Assembly: GCF_022682305.1 (NCBI RefSeq)
Contig: NZ_CP093528.1
Location: forward strand, 1,811,501 to 1,875,500
Origin: Shinella zoogloeoides
GTDB taxonomy: Bacteria; Pseudomonadota; Alphaproteobacteria; Rhizobiales; Rhizobiaceae
Direction: 5' to 3'
DNA length: 64,000 nucleotides
In this document: positions 9,482 through 17,563 of the stretch, piece after piece
Layout: each line of letters begins with the position of its first letter
How positions within the stretch are numbered: the stretch's first letter is position 1
Made by a program: the position numbers and the translations under genes
Notes under the pieces: generated by a model
Database searches by the model: none
What the model saw: only the letters and a program-made list of their open reading frames with translations
Told to the model about the DNA's origin: nothing

Positions 9482-10468
9482 ATGCGCATGCGTATCCATC
9501 CCGTCGCCGCCATGAGCCTCATCGCCGCGAGCCTTGCCGCGCCGCTCGCGCAGGCGCAGGATTCGCTCGAAAGCTTTTCGCAGGTCACCACGCCGCTGAA
9601 GGGCAGCAAGCTCACCTCCTTCAACCCGATCGTGACCGGCGAGGCGATGCCGGAGAACCTGCGCGACGTTACCTGCGAGGCGCTGCTGACCAAGGACGGG
9701 CAGCCCATGGAGCATGGCCTGACCTGGCGCGTCTTTTCCCCCATTCCCGGCGCGGACGGCAAGCTGCCGCTGCTGGCGACATCGGAGGGCGGCACGGCCG
9801 CGTTCCAGCTCGTGCCCGGCGAATATTTCGTCAATGTCGCCTTCGGCCGCGCCGGCGCGACGAAGAAGCTCGTCGTGCCCGATGAGGGTGCCGTCGACAA
9901 GCAGACCATGGTTCTCGACGCCGGCGGCATCATGCTGAACGCCGTCTCCGGCCCGGACGTGCGCATTCCGCCGAAGGAATTGAGCTTTACCGTCTATGCC
10001 GCGGAAGTGCGCGAGGACGGCGAGCGCAACCTCGTCATGGATGACGTCAAGCCGAACACCGTGGTGCGCCTCAACGCCGGCACCTACCACGTGGTTTCCG
10101 ACTACGGCACGGTCAATGCCGTCATCCGCGCCGATATCCAGGTGGAGGCGGGCAAGCTGACGCGGGCCACCATCCAGCACCGTGCCGCCAAACTGACGCT
10201 GAAGCTCGTCTCCGAGCCGGGCGGCGAGGCGATCGCCGATACGGCCTGGTCGATCCTGACATCCTCGGGCGACACGGTCTCCGAAAGCGTCGGCGCGTTC
10301 CCGACGCTGGTTCTGGCGGAAGGCAGCTACATCGCCGTCGCCCGCAACAAGAACAAGATCTACCAGCGCGATTTCCAGGTGCAGGCCGGCATGAACACCG
10401 ATGTCGAGGTGCTGCTCGACGAAAAGGCCAACGACCAGAAGGCCGCCGCCGAGGACGTGGTGGACTGA
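9482..10468 (+). CDS. Secreted hypothetical protein with beta-rich repeats
   Basis: A 328-residue product with a clear signal peptide (MRMRIHPVAAMSLIAASLAA, cleavage near AQAQD). The remainder alternates beta-strand-like segments, with recurrent units such as GEYFVNVAFGRAG, AGTYHVVSDYGTV and EGSYIAVARNKNKIY that look like repeated carbohydrate-binding- or CarboxypepD_reg-like folds. It ends in an acidic Lys/Ala/Glu tail. I do not recognise a named family. Probably periplasmic. Single-gene unit ending at a strong hairpin. Confidence 0.8.
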   Translation: MRMRIHPVAAMSLIAASLAAPLAQAQDSLESFSQVTTPLKGSKLTSFNPIVTGEAMPENLRDVTCEALLTKDGQPMEHGLTWRVFSPIPGADGKLPLLATSEGGTAAFQLVPGEYFVNVAFGRAGATKKLVVPDEGAVDKQTMVLDAGGIMLNAVSGPDVRIPPKELSFTVYAAEVREDGERNLVMDDVKPNTVVRLNAGTYHVVSDYGTVNAVIRADIQVEAGKLTRATIQHRAAKLTLKLVSEPGGEAIADTAWSILTSSGDTVSESVGAFPTLVLAEGSYIAVARNKNKIYQRDFQVQAGMNTDVEVLLDEKANDQKAAAEDVVD

Positions 10469-10499
10469 GCGCGACCAACCATCCCATAAACGAACCGGT

Positions 10500-10523
10500 C
10501 CCGGAGCGGTGAACCGCTCCGGG
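10500..10523. terminator. Bidirectional hairpin between convergent genes
   Basis: A perfect 10-bp stem, CCGGAGCGGT / ACCGCTCCGG with a 2-base loop (10501-10522), extendable by one C-G pair, lies between the stop of the 9482 gene and the stop of thrS. No strong T tract is present, so its strength as an intrinsic terminator is uncertain. Confidence 0.6.
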
Positions 10524-10534
10524 GCCGAATTCTA

Positions 10535-12508
10535 TCAGGCCTTGCCCAGCTTGCGCTTGAGGTCCGGCGGCATCGCCTCCAGCGATAGCGCCTCGATGGC
10601 CTCGTCCAGCGACATCGCCGTCTGGTTCTGAGAACCGAGGCGACGGATGTTGACGGAGCGTTCCTCCGCCTCGCGCTTGCCGCAGACGATGATGACCGGA
10701 ACCTTGGTCACGGAATGCTCGCGGACCTTGTAGTTGATCTTCTCGTTGCGGGTATCGACCTCGACGGTCATGCCGGCGTCACGCAGCTTGTCGGCCACTT
10801 CGCGGGCATAATCGTCCGCCTCGGAGGTGATCGTCGCGACGACCACCTGCATCGGCGCGATCCAGAGCGGCATGTGCCCGGCGAAGTTCTCGATGAGAAT
10901 ACCGAGGAAGCGCTCCATCGAGCCGCAGATGGCGCGATGGATCATGACGGGCTGACGCTTTTCCGACGCCTGGTCGATATAGAAGGCGCCGAAGCGCTCC
11001 GGCAGGTTGAAGTCGACCTGCGTGGTGCCGCACTGCCATTCGCGGCCGATGGCGTCCTTCAGCGTATATTCGAACTTCGGCCCGTAGAACGCGCCCTCGC
11101 CCGGCAGGATGCCGGTCTTGATCCGCCCGCCGGACTGCGCCTCGATGGTCTTCAGCACGTCCATCATGACGCTTTCCGCCCGGTCCCACAGCGCATCGGA
11201 ACCGACGCGCTTTTCCGGACGGGTGGAGAGCTTCACGACGACCTCGTCGAAGCCGAAGTCCTTGTAGACCGACAGGATCAGGTCGTTGATGCGCAGGCAT
11301 TCGGCCGCCATCTGCTCGTCGGTGCAGAAGACATGCGCGTCGTCCTGCGTGAAGCCGCGCACGCGCATCAGCCCGTGCAGCGCACCGGAAGGCTCATAAC
11401 GATGCACGTTACCGAATTCCGCAAGGCGGACAGGCAGTTCGCGATAGGACTTCAAGCCATGCTTGAAGATCTGCACATGGCCCGGGCAGTTCATCGGCTT
11501 CAGCGCAAAGACGCGCTCGTCGTCCGTCTCGTCGCCGGCGACCGTCACCTTGAACATGTTGTCGCGGTACCAGCCCCAGTGTCCCGAGGTTTCCCACAGC
11601 GACTTGTCGAGCACCTGCGGCGCGTTCACTTCTTCATAGGTGCCGGCGAGACGACGGCGCATATAGGCGACGAGCGTCTGGAACATGCGCCAGCCCTTGC
11701 CGTGCCAGAAAACGACGCCCGGCCCTTCCTCCTGGAAATGGAACAGGTCCATTTCGCGGCCGAGGCGGCGATGGTCGCGCTTCTCGGCTTCGGCGAGGAT
11801 GTTGAGATAGGTGTCGAGCTCCTCCTGCGTACGCCAGGCGGTGCCGTAGATGCGCGTCAGCATCGGATTGTTCGAATCGCCGCGCCAATAGGCGCCCGCG
11901 ACCTTCATCAGCTTGAAAGCCGTGCCGATCTGGCCGGTCGCAGCCATGTGCGGGCCGCGACACAGGTCGAACCAGTCGCCCTGGTAGTAGATCTTGAGGT
12001 CCTGCCCCTCGGGGATCGCATCGACCAGCTCGACCTTGTACTTCTCGCCCTTGGAGGAGAAGACCTCCTTGGCCTTGTCGCGCGACCAGACTTCCTTGGT
12101 GAAAGGCTTGTTGCGCTGGATGATCTCCTTCATGCGCTTTTCGATCTTCGGCAGATCGTCGGGCGTGAAGGGCTCGTCCTTGGCGAAGTCGTAGTAGAAG
12201 CCGTTATCGATGACCGGGCCGATCGTCACCTGCGTGCCGGGCCAAAGCTCCTGCACGGCCTCGGCCATCACATGGGCGGCGTCGTGGCGGATGAGTTCAA
12301 GCGCGCGGTCGTCCTCGCGGGTGACGATCTCGATCCGGCCGTTCGAAACGGTATCGGAGAGATCGCGCAGCTCGCCATCGAGCGCAATCGCGATCGCCTT
12401 CTTGGCCAGCGACTTGGAAATCGCCTCGGCCACGTCACGCCCGGTCGAGCCCGCGGGATATTCGCGGACGGAACCATCGGGAAAAGTCAGGGAAACAGGT
12501 GCAGACAT
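10535..12508 (-). CDS. thrS: Threonine--tRNA ligase
   Basis: A 657-residue class II aminoacyl-tRNA synthetase charging tRNA-Thr. In order: TGS domain (residues 1-65), second N-terminal editing domain with [13 protein letters not shown] and the [10 protein letters not shown] segment, catalytic core with motif 1 region, MNCPGH (zinc Cys), motif 2 ([20 protein letters not shown]), QDDAHVFC, and motif 3 ([16 protein letters not shown]), then the anticodon-binding domain. Full length. GGAGATTTTTGA precedes the ATG at 12508. No T-box-like leader is evident upstream. Confidence 0.98.
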   Translation of the reverse strand: MSAPVSLTFPDGSVREYPAGSTGRDVAEAISKSLAKKAIAIALDGELRDLSDTVSNGRIEIVTREDDRALELIRHDAAHVMAEAVQELWPGTQVTIGPVIDNGFYYDFAKDEPFTPDDLPKIEKRMKEIIQRNKPFTKEVWSRDKAKEVFSSKGEKYKVELVDAIPEGQDLKIYYQGDWFDLCRGPHMAATGQIGTAFKLMKVAGAYWRGDSNNPMLTRIYGTAWRTQEELDTYLNILAEAEKRDHRRLGREMDLFHFQEEGPGVVFWHGKGWRMFQTLVAYMRRRLAGTYEEVNAPQVLDKSLWETSGHWGWYRDNMFKVTVAGDETDDERVFALKPMNCPGHVQIFKHGLKSYRELPVRLAEFGNVHRYEPSGALHGLMRVRGFTQDDAHVFCTDEQMAAECLRINDLILSVYKDFGFDEVVVKLSTRPEKRVGSDALWDRAESVMMDVLKTIEAQSGGRIKTGILPGEGAFYGPKFEYTLKDAIGREWQCGTTQVDFNLPERFGAFYIDQASEKRQPVMIHRAICGSMERFLGILIENFAGHMPLWIAPMQVVVATITSEADDYAREVADKLRDAGMTVEVDTRNEKINYKVREHSVTKVPVIIVCGKREAEERSVNIRRLGSQNQTAMSLDEAIEALSLEAMPPDLKRKLGKA

Positions 12509-12822
12509 TCAAAAATCTCCTATCCAGTCCCGCCAACGAATGCGGGTGGTATGCGAAGGGAAAAGGCCGGGGATTCCGGCACGTAAGCGCCTGCGGTATA
12601 CGGGGAAATCGGGGGGATTGGAAGAGGATAGGATTATGTCGCCAGCCGGATTGAAGTAACATTAGGGGCAAGACACGCCCCGAAGGATTGCAGCGTATCC
12701 CTTTGAGGACGCGCCAGAGATGTGTTCATGTTTCAGATCACCAGCCTTCCAAGGCCGGATCACGTCTTAAATTGAGCAGGCGCCAGGAATTTCGGAAAAG
12801 AAGGAAAAAATTGGAGTAGAAC
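12509..12822. other. Intergenic region between thrS and the AT-rich gene
   Basis: About 314 bases with no convincing gene. It contains the divergent upstream regions of thrS (minus) and the 12823 gene (plus) and a small hairpin GGGGC-7-GCCCC at 12665-12681. Base composition drops from GC-rich near thrS to AT-rich after about 12780, marking the edge of the patch that contains the 12823 gene. Confidence 0.5.
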
Positions 12823-13365
12823 GTGAGTCACGCCTTCGAAATATACAAAGATAGATCCAGCCAATACCACCTTAGATTTAAATATAATTCCGAGATATTA
12901 TGGAGTTCAAAGGGATACCCCAGCAAAATTGAAGCTCAAAATTCCATAAAGAGCGTTAACAACGCTATCGCCGACATGCACCGTGATACCCCACTCGAAA
13001 TGGCACGCGATCTCAAACGCCGGCTCGAAAACGCCGTTATTCCGGAGCCGGATCGGATCGTTAGCGTAGACCATAACTCTGAAGCATCCAAAGAATTTCG
13101 AAATGCAATCCAAAAACTGGAAGAGAGTATTCGGGAGGCCAACAACGTTGGTCATTTTTCCGAAGAAGAACTTGAGGTAGCAAAATATGAGATTCTGCAA
13201 CTTCACACGGATAGAAATAAAAAAAATGTTCGGCCGAATCATATTTGGCAAAACGCTAAAAATACACTTCTATGGATTTTTAATCACGCAGCCGGCGCAC
13301 TCATCGGAGCGATTGCTCTTTCAGCACTCGCGGCCTTGGCGAATCTACTCAATATAAATTTCTAG
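12823..13365 (+). CDS. YegP/DUF1508-like domain protein with C-terminal membrane anchor
   Basis: A 180-residue product starting at GTG 12823, preceded by TTGGAGTAG with about 6 bases spacing. Residues 1-50 (FEIYKDRSSQYHLRF...SKGYPSKIEAQNSIKSV) match the one-repeat YegP/DUF1508 pattern of a short beta sheet plus helix with a conserved G-Y-x-S-K turn. Residues about 50-140 are charged and helical, probably coiled coil. Residues about 153-176 form a transmembrane helix (AAGALIGAIALSALAALANLL). Codon use is AT-rich, in contrast with all neighbours, suggesting horizontal acquisition. Function unknown; such domains are often small accessory proteins. Confidence 0.78.
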   Translation: MSHAFEIYKDRSSQYHLRFKYNSEILWSSKGYPSKIEAQNSIKSVNNAIADMHRDTPLEMARDLKRRLENAVIPEPDRIVSVDHNSEASKEFRNAIQKLEESIREANNVGHFSEEELEVAKYEILQLHTDRNKKNVRPNHIWQNAKNTLLWIFNHAAGALIGAIALSALAALANLLNINF

Positions 13366-13701
13366 ATATACATTTAACTCTTTGATGTGAATCAATTTTG
13401 AAGAGGAGAAACAGCAACAGTGATACAGCCATCAAATTAGAAGATGTGCGAAAAAATGCTTACATGTTTTCCCCGCCCCCAAAACCTGCCGTATCCTGAG
13501 CCTCCTTCCGCCGCCGGACGGATCGCGTAACGTGTCGATGCGGGCGGGAGGAGGCGCTTTCGTGTTCTGTCGAAACGTACGGCAGGGGCGGAAGAGGCGA
13601 GGAGCGCTGCGGGAGTGAAAGCTTCCGTCGCAACAGGCTTCCCCCTTCCCCGGGTCTTGCGGGGTCGGTTTGGGTCCGCCATGCAAGCAGCGTGCAGCGC
13701 A

Positions 13702-13735
13702 TGTCCCCGAAAAGTGCGTCAGCGGTTTTCGGACA
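13702..13735. repeat. Rhizobial-type palindromic repeat
   Basis: TGTCCCCGAAAA and TTTTCGGACA form an imperfect inverted repeat around a 12-base centre. The core (GTCC-CGAAAA ... TTTTCGG-ACA) resembles short palindromes that are dispersed in Rhizobiaceae intergenic regions. Recognition is from memory of such repeats, not from a database search. Confidence 0.55.
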
Positions 13736-13798
13736 AGGCATATACGCCGGCACTCTGTGCAGCGAAGCAGCTCCCCGCCTGAAGGAGACCGGACCGTC

Positions 13799-13880
13799 TC
13801 CGAAGAACGCCTGGGCCGCGCGAAAGCGAAGCCACCACATCCATAACCAGAGAGGCAACGCTTTCGCGCGGTTCTCCGGA
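13799..13880. repeat. Long stem-loop (13-bp perfect stem plus outer helix)
   Basis: CCGCGCGAAAGCG (13816-13828) is perfectly complementary to CGCTTTCGCGCGG (13859-13871) across a 30-base loop. Outside a 5' bulge, 13799-13807 pairs with 13872-13880 with one mismatch. The whole element could be a transcribed structured RNA, an attenuator for the Cys-rich gene 86 bases downstream, or a mobile palindromic element. Nothing in the loop identifies which. Confidence 0.6.
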
Positions 13881-13966
13881 CAGTTTTCAAAGACCCGATG
13901 GAGACCATGCGGGTGGTCTTGGCGCGCCCGGTCGATGGAGAGGGCCGGCGCGGAAAGGAGGATGCG

Positions 13967-14383
13967 ATGTATTACGGCTCGGAGCTTCCCGAGGACAAGC
14001 GGCACCAGAGGCTTACGTGGCGGCTGCAGCCGCTCTTTCGCGAGGCGGCCACCTTTGCCGGCCTTCACCTTGATTGCCGCCTTCCGAAATGCCGGCGAGC
14101 GAAGTGTTGCACCGGCTGCTGGCCCCGGGAGGAAATCGCCACCACCCATTACAAGCAGTTTCCACCCTGCGTGACGAACGATGCCACCCAGAGCGCCATC
14201 AACTGCGCAGCGCGGGAACTCGCCGAGCGCGAGCGCCAGGAACTGCTCGCCGCCGGCTATACGCAGGAGGACCTCGACAGATGGGACGAGGAGGCGGAGA
14301 GGTTAGACGACGAAGAGGAGGACGCGCAGGCCCCGCCCCCGCCCGCATCCCCTTGCGCCCACCGGCGCCGCCAGCGCCGTTAA
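13967..14383 (+). CDS. Cys-rich conserved-type hypothetical protein
   Basis: A 138-residue protein beginning MYYGSELPEDKRHQ, with AGGAGG about 6 bases before the ATG. Residues about 35-50 carry a cysteine cluster (CRLPKCRRAKCCTGC) and a further cysteine in PPCVTND, suggesting a metal or Fe-S site. The C-terminal third is acidic (EEAERLDDEEEDA) and then Pro-rich and basic. I do not recognise a named family. Chosen over a longer frame starting at 13898 because of the ribosome site. Confidence 0.75.
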   Translation: MYYGSELPEDKRHQRLTWRLQPLFREAATFAGLHLDCRLPKCRRAKCCTGCWPREEIATTHYKQFPPCVTNDATQSAINCAARELAERERQELLAAGYTQEDLDRWDEEAERLDDEEEDAQAPPPPASPCAHRRRQRR

Positions 14384-14485
14384 GGCTTCCGTGAGGATGA
14401 TGAGCACGGGCGTCCAGACGGGGCTTGAACCTCAAGTCGCTAGAGGGATTAGGCTTGCCGCATCCTTCAAGACGGAGATCCGGTC

Positions 14486-15067
14486 ATGCCTTCCCTCGCC
14501 CTTCCTGCCGCCATCCTCATGGGCATCTATCTCGCCGCCTTCCTTGCCCTCACCGCCCGTTCGGCGCGGGATGCCGGCCAGCCCGTCTGGCTGTTCGGCC
14601 GGGACAGGCGGCAGGGCCTGCCGGCGCTGCTCTTCCGCCTCGCCTTCGCCGGCGGGCTGATTTATCCGCTGCTGCTCGCCTTCGGCTTCGCGCCGGTCGC
14701 GGAATTTGCCACCCCGCCCATGCCGCTGCGTGTCGCCGGCCTTTTCCTTGCCCTTGCTGGCGCGCTCTTCGCGATCCACGCCCAGCACCATATGGGCGTC
14801 TCCTGGCGCATCGGCTCGGTGGAAGGCCATTCCGGCGCCGTCGTCGATACCGGTCCGTTCCGCCTGTCGCGCAACCCGGTCTTCGTCGGGCAGGTCGCGC
14901 TCTTTGCCGGCTTCTTCATCGCCCGGCCGGATATCGTCCAGTTCGCGCTCGCGACCGCCGTCATCGTGGCGGTCTCGCTTCAGGTGCGCATCGAGGAAAA
15001 GGTTCTGGAACACGATCTCGGCGCGCCCTACCGCGCCTATGCGGGGCGGGTGCGCCGCTGGCTATGA
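14486..15067 (+). CDS. Isoprenylcysteine carboxyl methyltransferase-like membrane protein
   Basis: A 193-residue integral membrane protein with about five hydrophobic segments. The C-terminal half matches the ICMT/PEMT-type (phospholipid methyltransferase-like) fold: GVSWRIG, the LSRNPVFVGQV SAM-binding region and the final EEKVLEHDLGAPYRAYAGRVRRWL motif. Likely a SAM-dependent methyltransferase of a lipid or small molecule; substrate not inferable. It overlaps the convergent DUF1697 gene by 6 bases. A second, shorter member occurs at 31493. Confidence 0.85.
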   Translation: MPSLALPAAILMGIYLAAFLALTARSARDAGQPVWLFGRDRRQGLPALLFRLAFAGGLIYPLLLAFGFAPVAEFATPPMPLRVAGLFLALAGALFAIHAQHHMGVSWRIGSVEGHSGAVVDTGPFRLSRNPVFVGQVALFAGFFIARPDIVQFALATAVIVAVSLQVRIEEKVLEHDLGAPYRAYAGRVRRWL

Positions 15068-15595
15068 TCGGCCGAGCATGGCGGCGAGGCCGTTGATGGT
15101 GTTGGCGTTGCGCAGCGTGCCGATCCCGAGCTTCTTCGTCGTCAGGTGCGAGAGCAGCCGGGTTTCGTTCGGCTTACCGGAAAAATCGATCCAGAGGTCG
15201 CCATCGACCAGTGCAAGGTGGATTTCGGGCGTCGCGAGCCGTTCGAGTTTCGCCAGCACATCGGCGCCAAGCGGCTGGCGCATGACGCGGATGCCGACGT
15301 CCGGCGCATTGCCCTCGGGAAAGGGATTGCCCGCCGCAAGACGGAGAAAGGCGTCGGCCCGGCGCAGGACGATATCGACATGCTTGCCGAAACGCGCCCG
15401 GAACGACGCCTCCAGCCGCTCCTCAATTTCGGCAAGCGGCGCCTCTTCGGCTTCGAAGATCATGTTGCCGGTGGCGACCAGCGTGCGGGGCTCGCGAAAA
15501 CCCAGTTCCCCGGCCATCGCCTTCAGGTCCGCCATCACCAGCCGCTTGCCCGGCGCAAGGACGATCGAATGCAGCAGCGCCACATAGGTCGTCAT
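15062..15595 (-). CDS. DUF1697 domain-containing protein
   Basis: A 177-residue protein with the DUF1697 layout: N-terminal YVALLHSIVLAPGKRLVMADLK, then ELGFREPRTLVATGNMIFEAEE, and a second ferredoxin-like half containing VDGDLWIDFSG and LGIGTLRNANTINGLAAML. The family is widespread and of unknown biochemical function. Four bases separate it from the upstream yidD stop, so it is likely in one transcript with yidD. Confidence 0.9.
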   Translation of the reverse strand: MTTYVALLHSIVLAPGKRLVMADLKAMAGELGFREPRTLVATGNMIFEAEEAPLAEIEERLEASFRARFGKHVDIVLRRADAFLRLAAGNPFPEGNAPDVGIRVMRQPLGADVLAKLERLATPEIHLALVDGDLWIDFSGKPNETRLLSHLTTKKLGIGTLRNANTINGLAAMLGRS

Positions 15596-15598
15596 CGT

Positions 15599-15979
15599 TC
15601 AGCCGCGCTCCGCTTTGGAAAGGCGCCAGAGCCGCCACGGCGCCCACCATCGGAACCGGTTTTCCAGCGCCTCGGGCACCGGATCGAAGCCATGCGTGCC
15701 GCCCGGCCCGCAGCGCATGACGCGAAACAGCGTCATGAACCCGCCGCGCCACAGCCCATGCCGCGCGACGGCCTCGTAGCCGTATTCCGAGCACGTCGGC
15801 AGGTGCCGGCAGGAATTGCCGATGAAGCCGGACAGGGTGAGCTGGTAGAGGCGAATGAACCCCATGCCGAAAAGCCGCCCCGGCGACTTGCGGAACGGCC
15901 CGCGCCAGTTGCGGCCCCTGTGGTGCAGGCGCCCCGGGGTGTGGTTGCAATCCGGGGCCTTACACATGGGCCGTGCCAT
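15599..15979 (-). CDS. yidD: Membrane protein insertion efficiency factor YidD
   Basis: A 126-residue member of the YidD family, which helps YidC-dependent membrane insertion at the inner membrane. The core FIRLYQLTLSGFIGNSCRHL, the conserved CRHLPTCSEYGYEA cysteine motif, and RVMRCGPGGTHGFDPVPE are all present. The N-terminus carries an extra Cys/His-rich stretch (MCKAPDCNHTPGRLHHRG) often seen in rhizobial copies. It is not beside rpmH/rnpA/yidC here, which is common in alphaproteobacteria. Confidence 0.95.
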   Translation of the reverse strand: MARPMCKAPDCNHTPGRLHHRGRNWRGPFRKSPGRLFGMGFIRLYQLTLSGFIGNSCRHLPTCSEYGYEAVARHGLWRGGFMTLFRVMRCGPGGTHGFDPVPEALENRFRWWAPWRLWRLSKAERG

Positions 15980-15993
15980 CCGGGGGAAAGATG

Positions 15994-16040
15994 CACCTCA
16001 TCCGCCTGCCGGCACCTTCTCCCCGCAAGCAGGGAGAAGG
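15994..16040. repeat. Rhizobial palindromic intergenic repeat, copy A
   Basis: Contains CCTTCTCCC (16015-16023) and GGGAGAAGG (16032-16040) in a hairpin, preceded by a CTCATCCGCCTGCCGGCA flank. This is the very common Rhizobiaceae intergenic palindrome type (RIME-like). Copy B at 16106-16153 is in inverse orientation. Confidence 0.8.
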
Positions 16041-16105
16041 GATCCGCGGCAATGTCCGGCACTCCACCGTCCGCCGGGCTTGAAGGCAAAGCAGCGCGGC
16101 ATTTC

Positions 16106-16153
16106 CCTTCTCCCCGCTTGCGGGGAGAAGGTCGCGGCAGCGGGATGAGGGGC
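16106..16153. repeat. Rhizobial palindromic intergenic repeat, copy B (inverted)
   Basis: CCTTCTCCCCGC / CGGGGAGAAGG hairpin at 16106-16131 followed by GGCAGCGGGATGAGGGG. Together with copy A it forms a larger inverted pair between the yidD start and the NifU-like stop; two large palindromes in one unit is the published description of RIME1 in rhizobia. Identification is by pattern only. Confidence 0.8.
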
Positions 16154-16171
16154 AGGCGGCAACCACCGCCC

Positions 16172-16618
16172 TCACCCGGCCTTTTCGAGCCGCTTGGCCT
16201 CGATCTGGCCGATGGCGTCCACCACGGCGTCGAAGGTCAGCATGGTGGAGGCGTGGCGGGCCTTGTAATCCTTGACGGGTTTCAGGAAGCGCATGTCCTC
16301 GAAGCGGCCGGTCGGCCCCTCGCCGTCCGCCTTCAGCATGGCGAGCATGTCCTCGCGCGCCTGGCGGATTTCCGCAACGGTCGCGCCGATCACGTGGCGC
16401 GCCATGACCGAGGACGACGCCTGGCCGAGCGCGCAGGCCTTCACCTCATGGGCGAAATCGCTGACGGTATCGCCGTCGAGCTTGAGATACACCTTCACCC
16501 GCGAGCCGCAGAGCTTGGAATGGGCGCCAGCCTCCGCGTCCGCGTCCGGCAGCGTGCCGATGCGCGGGATGTTGCCGGCGAATTCAAGGATACGGCTGTT
16601 GTAGATATCATCCATCAT
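16172..16618 (-). CDS. NifU/IscU-like iron-sulfur cluster assembly scaffold protein
   Basis: A 148-residue NifU_N-domain protein (MMDDIYNSRILEFAGNIPRIG). It keeps two of the three expected cluster-ligand cysteines, Cys37 in SKLCGSRV and Cys62 in KACALGQASSS; the third site lies in KARHASTMLTF (about 120-128) with no cysteine. This deviation resembles a separate rhizobial subgroup, so its ability to hold a cluster is uncertain. It is not part of the suf operon at 52.6-59.7 kb. An alternative start is 3 bases downstream (second Met). Confidence 0.85.
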   Translation of the reverse strand: MMDDIYNSRILEFAGNIPRIGTLPDADAEAGAHSKLCGSRVKVYLKLDGDTVSDFAHEVKACALGQASSSVMARHVIGATVAEIRQAREDMLAMLKADGEGPTGRFEDMRFLKPVKDYKARHASTMLTFDAVVDAIGQIEAKRLEKAG

Positions 16619-16876
16619 GGCTCTGTTTTCCGCGTTTTTTGCGGAATCTTCAATGTTCCGAGGAGATTATTCCGGTGTCGTCGGTAAAAAAGCATCGCGT
16701 GTCGCCGCAAGCCTCTTTCGCAGGGGTCGCCCGATACTATATGATAACTCGTATTGGGGTGAGCGTTTTGCAAGGAGCAAGCCGATCACCTGTTGTTTGG
16801 GAAACCGTGCCGGACGGTCGATCGCACTGTTAAGCGAAGACTCGAAAGCCCCGGAGCCCGCCAACGGAACCCAAGC
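16619..16876. other. Upstream region of folE, no gene seen
   Basis: The space between the NifU-like start and the folE leader hairpin, part of a 333-base gap. A TATATGATAA-like AT-rich patch near 16737-16746 may belong to a plus-strand promoter for folE. A 103-codon open frame across it lacks a ribosome site and recognisable composition. Confidence 0.4.
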
Positions 16877-16940
16877 CTGCAGGGTTAGGCGAATGGCCAG
16901 TGGCGAGTCCGATAAACACGTCAGGTAACCTGCAGAAAGG
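16877..16940 (+). promoter_or_regulatory. Structured folE leader, candidate THF-II (folE motif) riboswitch
   Basis: CTGCAGG-TTA at 16877-16888 can pair with TAACCTGCAG at 16926-16935 to close a compact 5'-leader structure ending directly before the AAAGG ribosome site of folE. Established knowledge: the folE RNA motif, shown to be a second class of tetrahydrofolate riboswitch, lies in exactly this place in Alphaproteobacteria. I could not verify the conserved internal nucleotides from memory, so the class assignment is an inference from position and structure. Confidence 0.5.
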
Positions 16941-16951
16941 TCAATGGGTCC

Positions 16952-17563
16952 ATGGACGCCATAGTCACCAGTTTTCCGCGCATCGAGGATGAAGCCGGCC
17001 GCCCCTCGCAGAAAGAGGCGGAGGATGCCGTTCGCGTCCTGCTTCGCTGGGCGGGCGACGATCCGGAGCGCGAAGGCCTGCTCGATACGCCCAAGCGCGT
17101 AGCGAAGGCCTATCGCGAACTGTTCTCCGGCTACGACCTTGCCGCCGAGGATGTGCTGGGCCGCACCTTCGAGGAAGTCGCCGGCTATGACGACATGGTG
17201 CTGGTGAAGGACATTCCGTTCTTCTCGCACTGCGAGCACCACATGGTGCCGATCATCGGCAAGGCGCATGTCGCCTACCTGCCGAGCGGCCGCGTGCTGG
17301 GCCTTTCCAAGATCGCCCGCGTGGTCGAGATCTTCGGCCGCCGCCTGCAGACGCAGGAGACGATGACGGCGCAGATCGCAAAGTCCATCGACGAAACGCT
17401 GAACCCGCGCGGCGTCGCCGTGATGATCGAGGCCGAGCATATGTGCATGGCCATGCGGGGCATCCAGAAGCAGGGTTCGACGACGCTGACGACCACCTTC
17501 ACCGGCGCCTTCAAGACCGAGCCGGCCGAGCAGGTCCGCTTCATGACGATGATCCGCAGCTAG
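16952..17563 (+). CDS. folE: GTP cyclohydrolase I
   Basis: A 203-residue FolE converting GTP to 7,8-dihydroneopterin triphosphate, first step of folate synthesis. The zinc and catalytic motifs are visible: [20 protein letters not shown] (zinc Cys and His), [20 protein letters not shown], and [10 protein letters not shown] (second zinc Cys), then [13 protein letters not shown]. Length is typical. The ATG at 16952 follows AAAGG by 11 bases. hisI starts on the base after its stop codon, so the two are an operon. Confidence 0.97.
   Translation: MDAIVTSFPRIEDEAGRPSQKEAEDAVRVLLRWAGDDPEREGLLDTPKRVAKAYRELFSGYDLAAEDVLGRTFEEVAGYDDMVLVKDIPFFSHCEHHMVPIIGKAHVAYLPSGRVLGLSKIARVVEIFGRRLQTQETMTAQIAKSIDETLNPRGVAVMIEAEHMCMAMRGIQKQGSTTLTTTFTGAFKTEPAEQVRFMTMIRS

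Larger units (their letters stand above)
13366..13966. other. Palindrome-rich intergenic region
   Basis: About 600 bases without a credible gene; open frames here lack ribosome sites and consist of Arg/Ser/Pro-rich shadow translations. The first 100 bases are AT-rich like the preceding gene. From 13700 to 13880 there is a dense series of inverted repeats (listed separately), including a GGAGAC/GTCTCC hairpin at 13784-13801. It ends at the AGGAGG ribosome site of the 13967 gene. Confidence 0.55.

Noticed and set aside
10715..12586. 623-codon plus-strand frame opposite thrS
   Set aside because: Mirror of the strongly conserved thrS; composition is that of a shadow frame.
12509..12700. T-box or attenuator leader for thrS
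   Set aside because: No T-box core, no Thr-rich leader peptide and no terminator/antiterminator pair is visible on the minus strand.
13460..14149. 229-codon minus-strand frame across the palindromic region
   Set aside because: Low-complexity Arg/Pro/Ser translation, overlaps the better supported Cys-rich gene, no ribosome site.
16617..16928. 103-codon plus-strand frame upstream of folE
   Set aside because: No ribosome site, unremarkable composition, and it runs through the structured folE leader.
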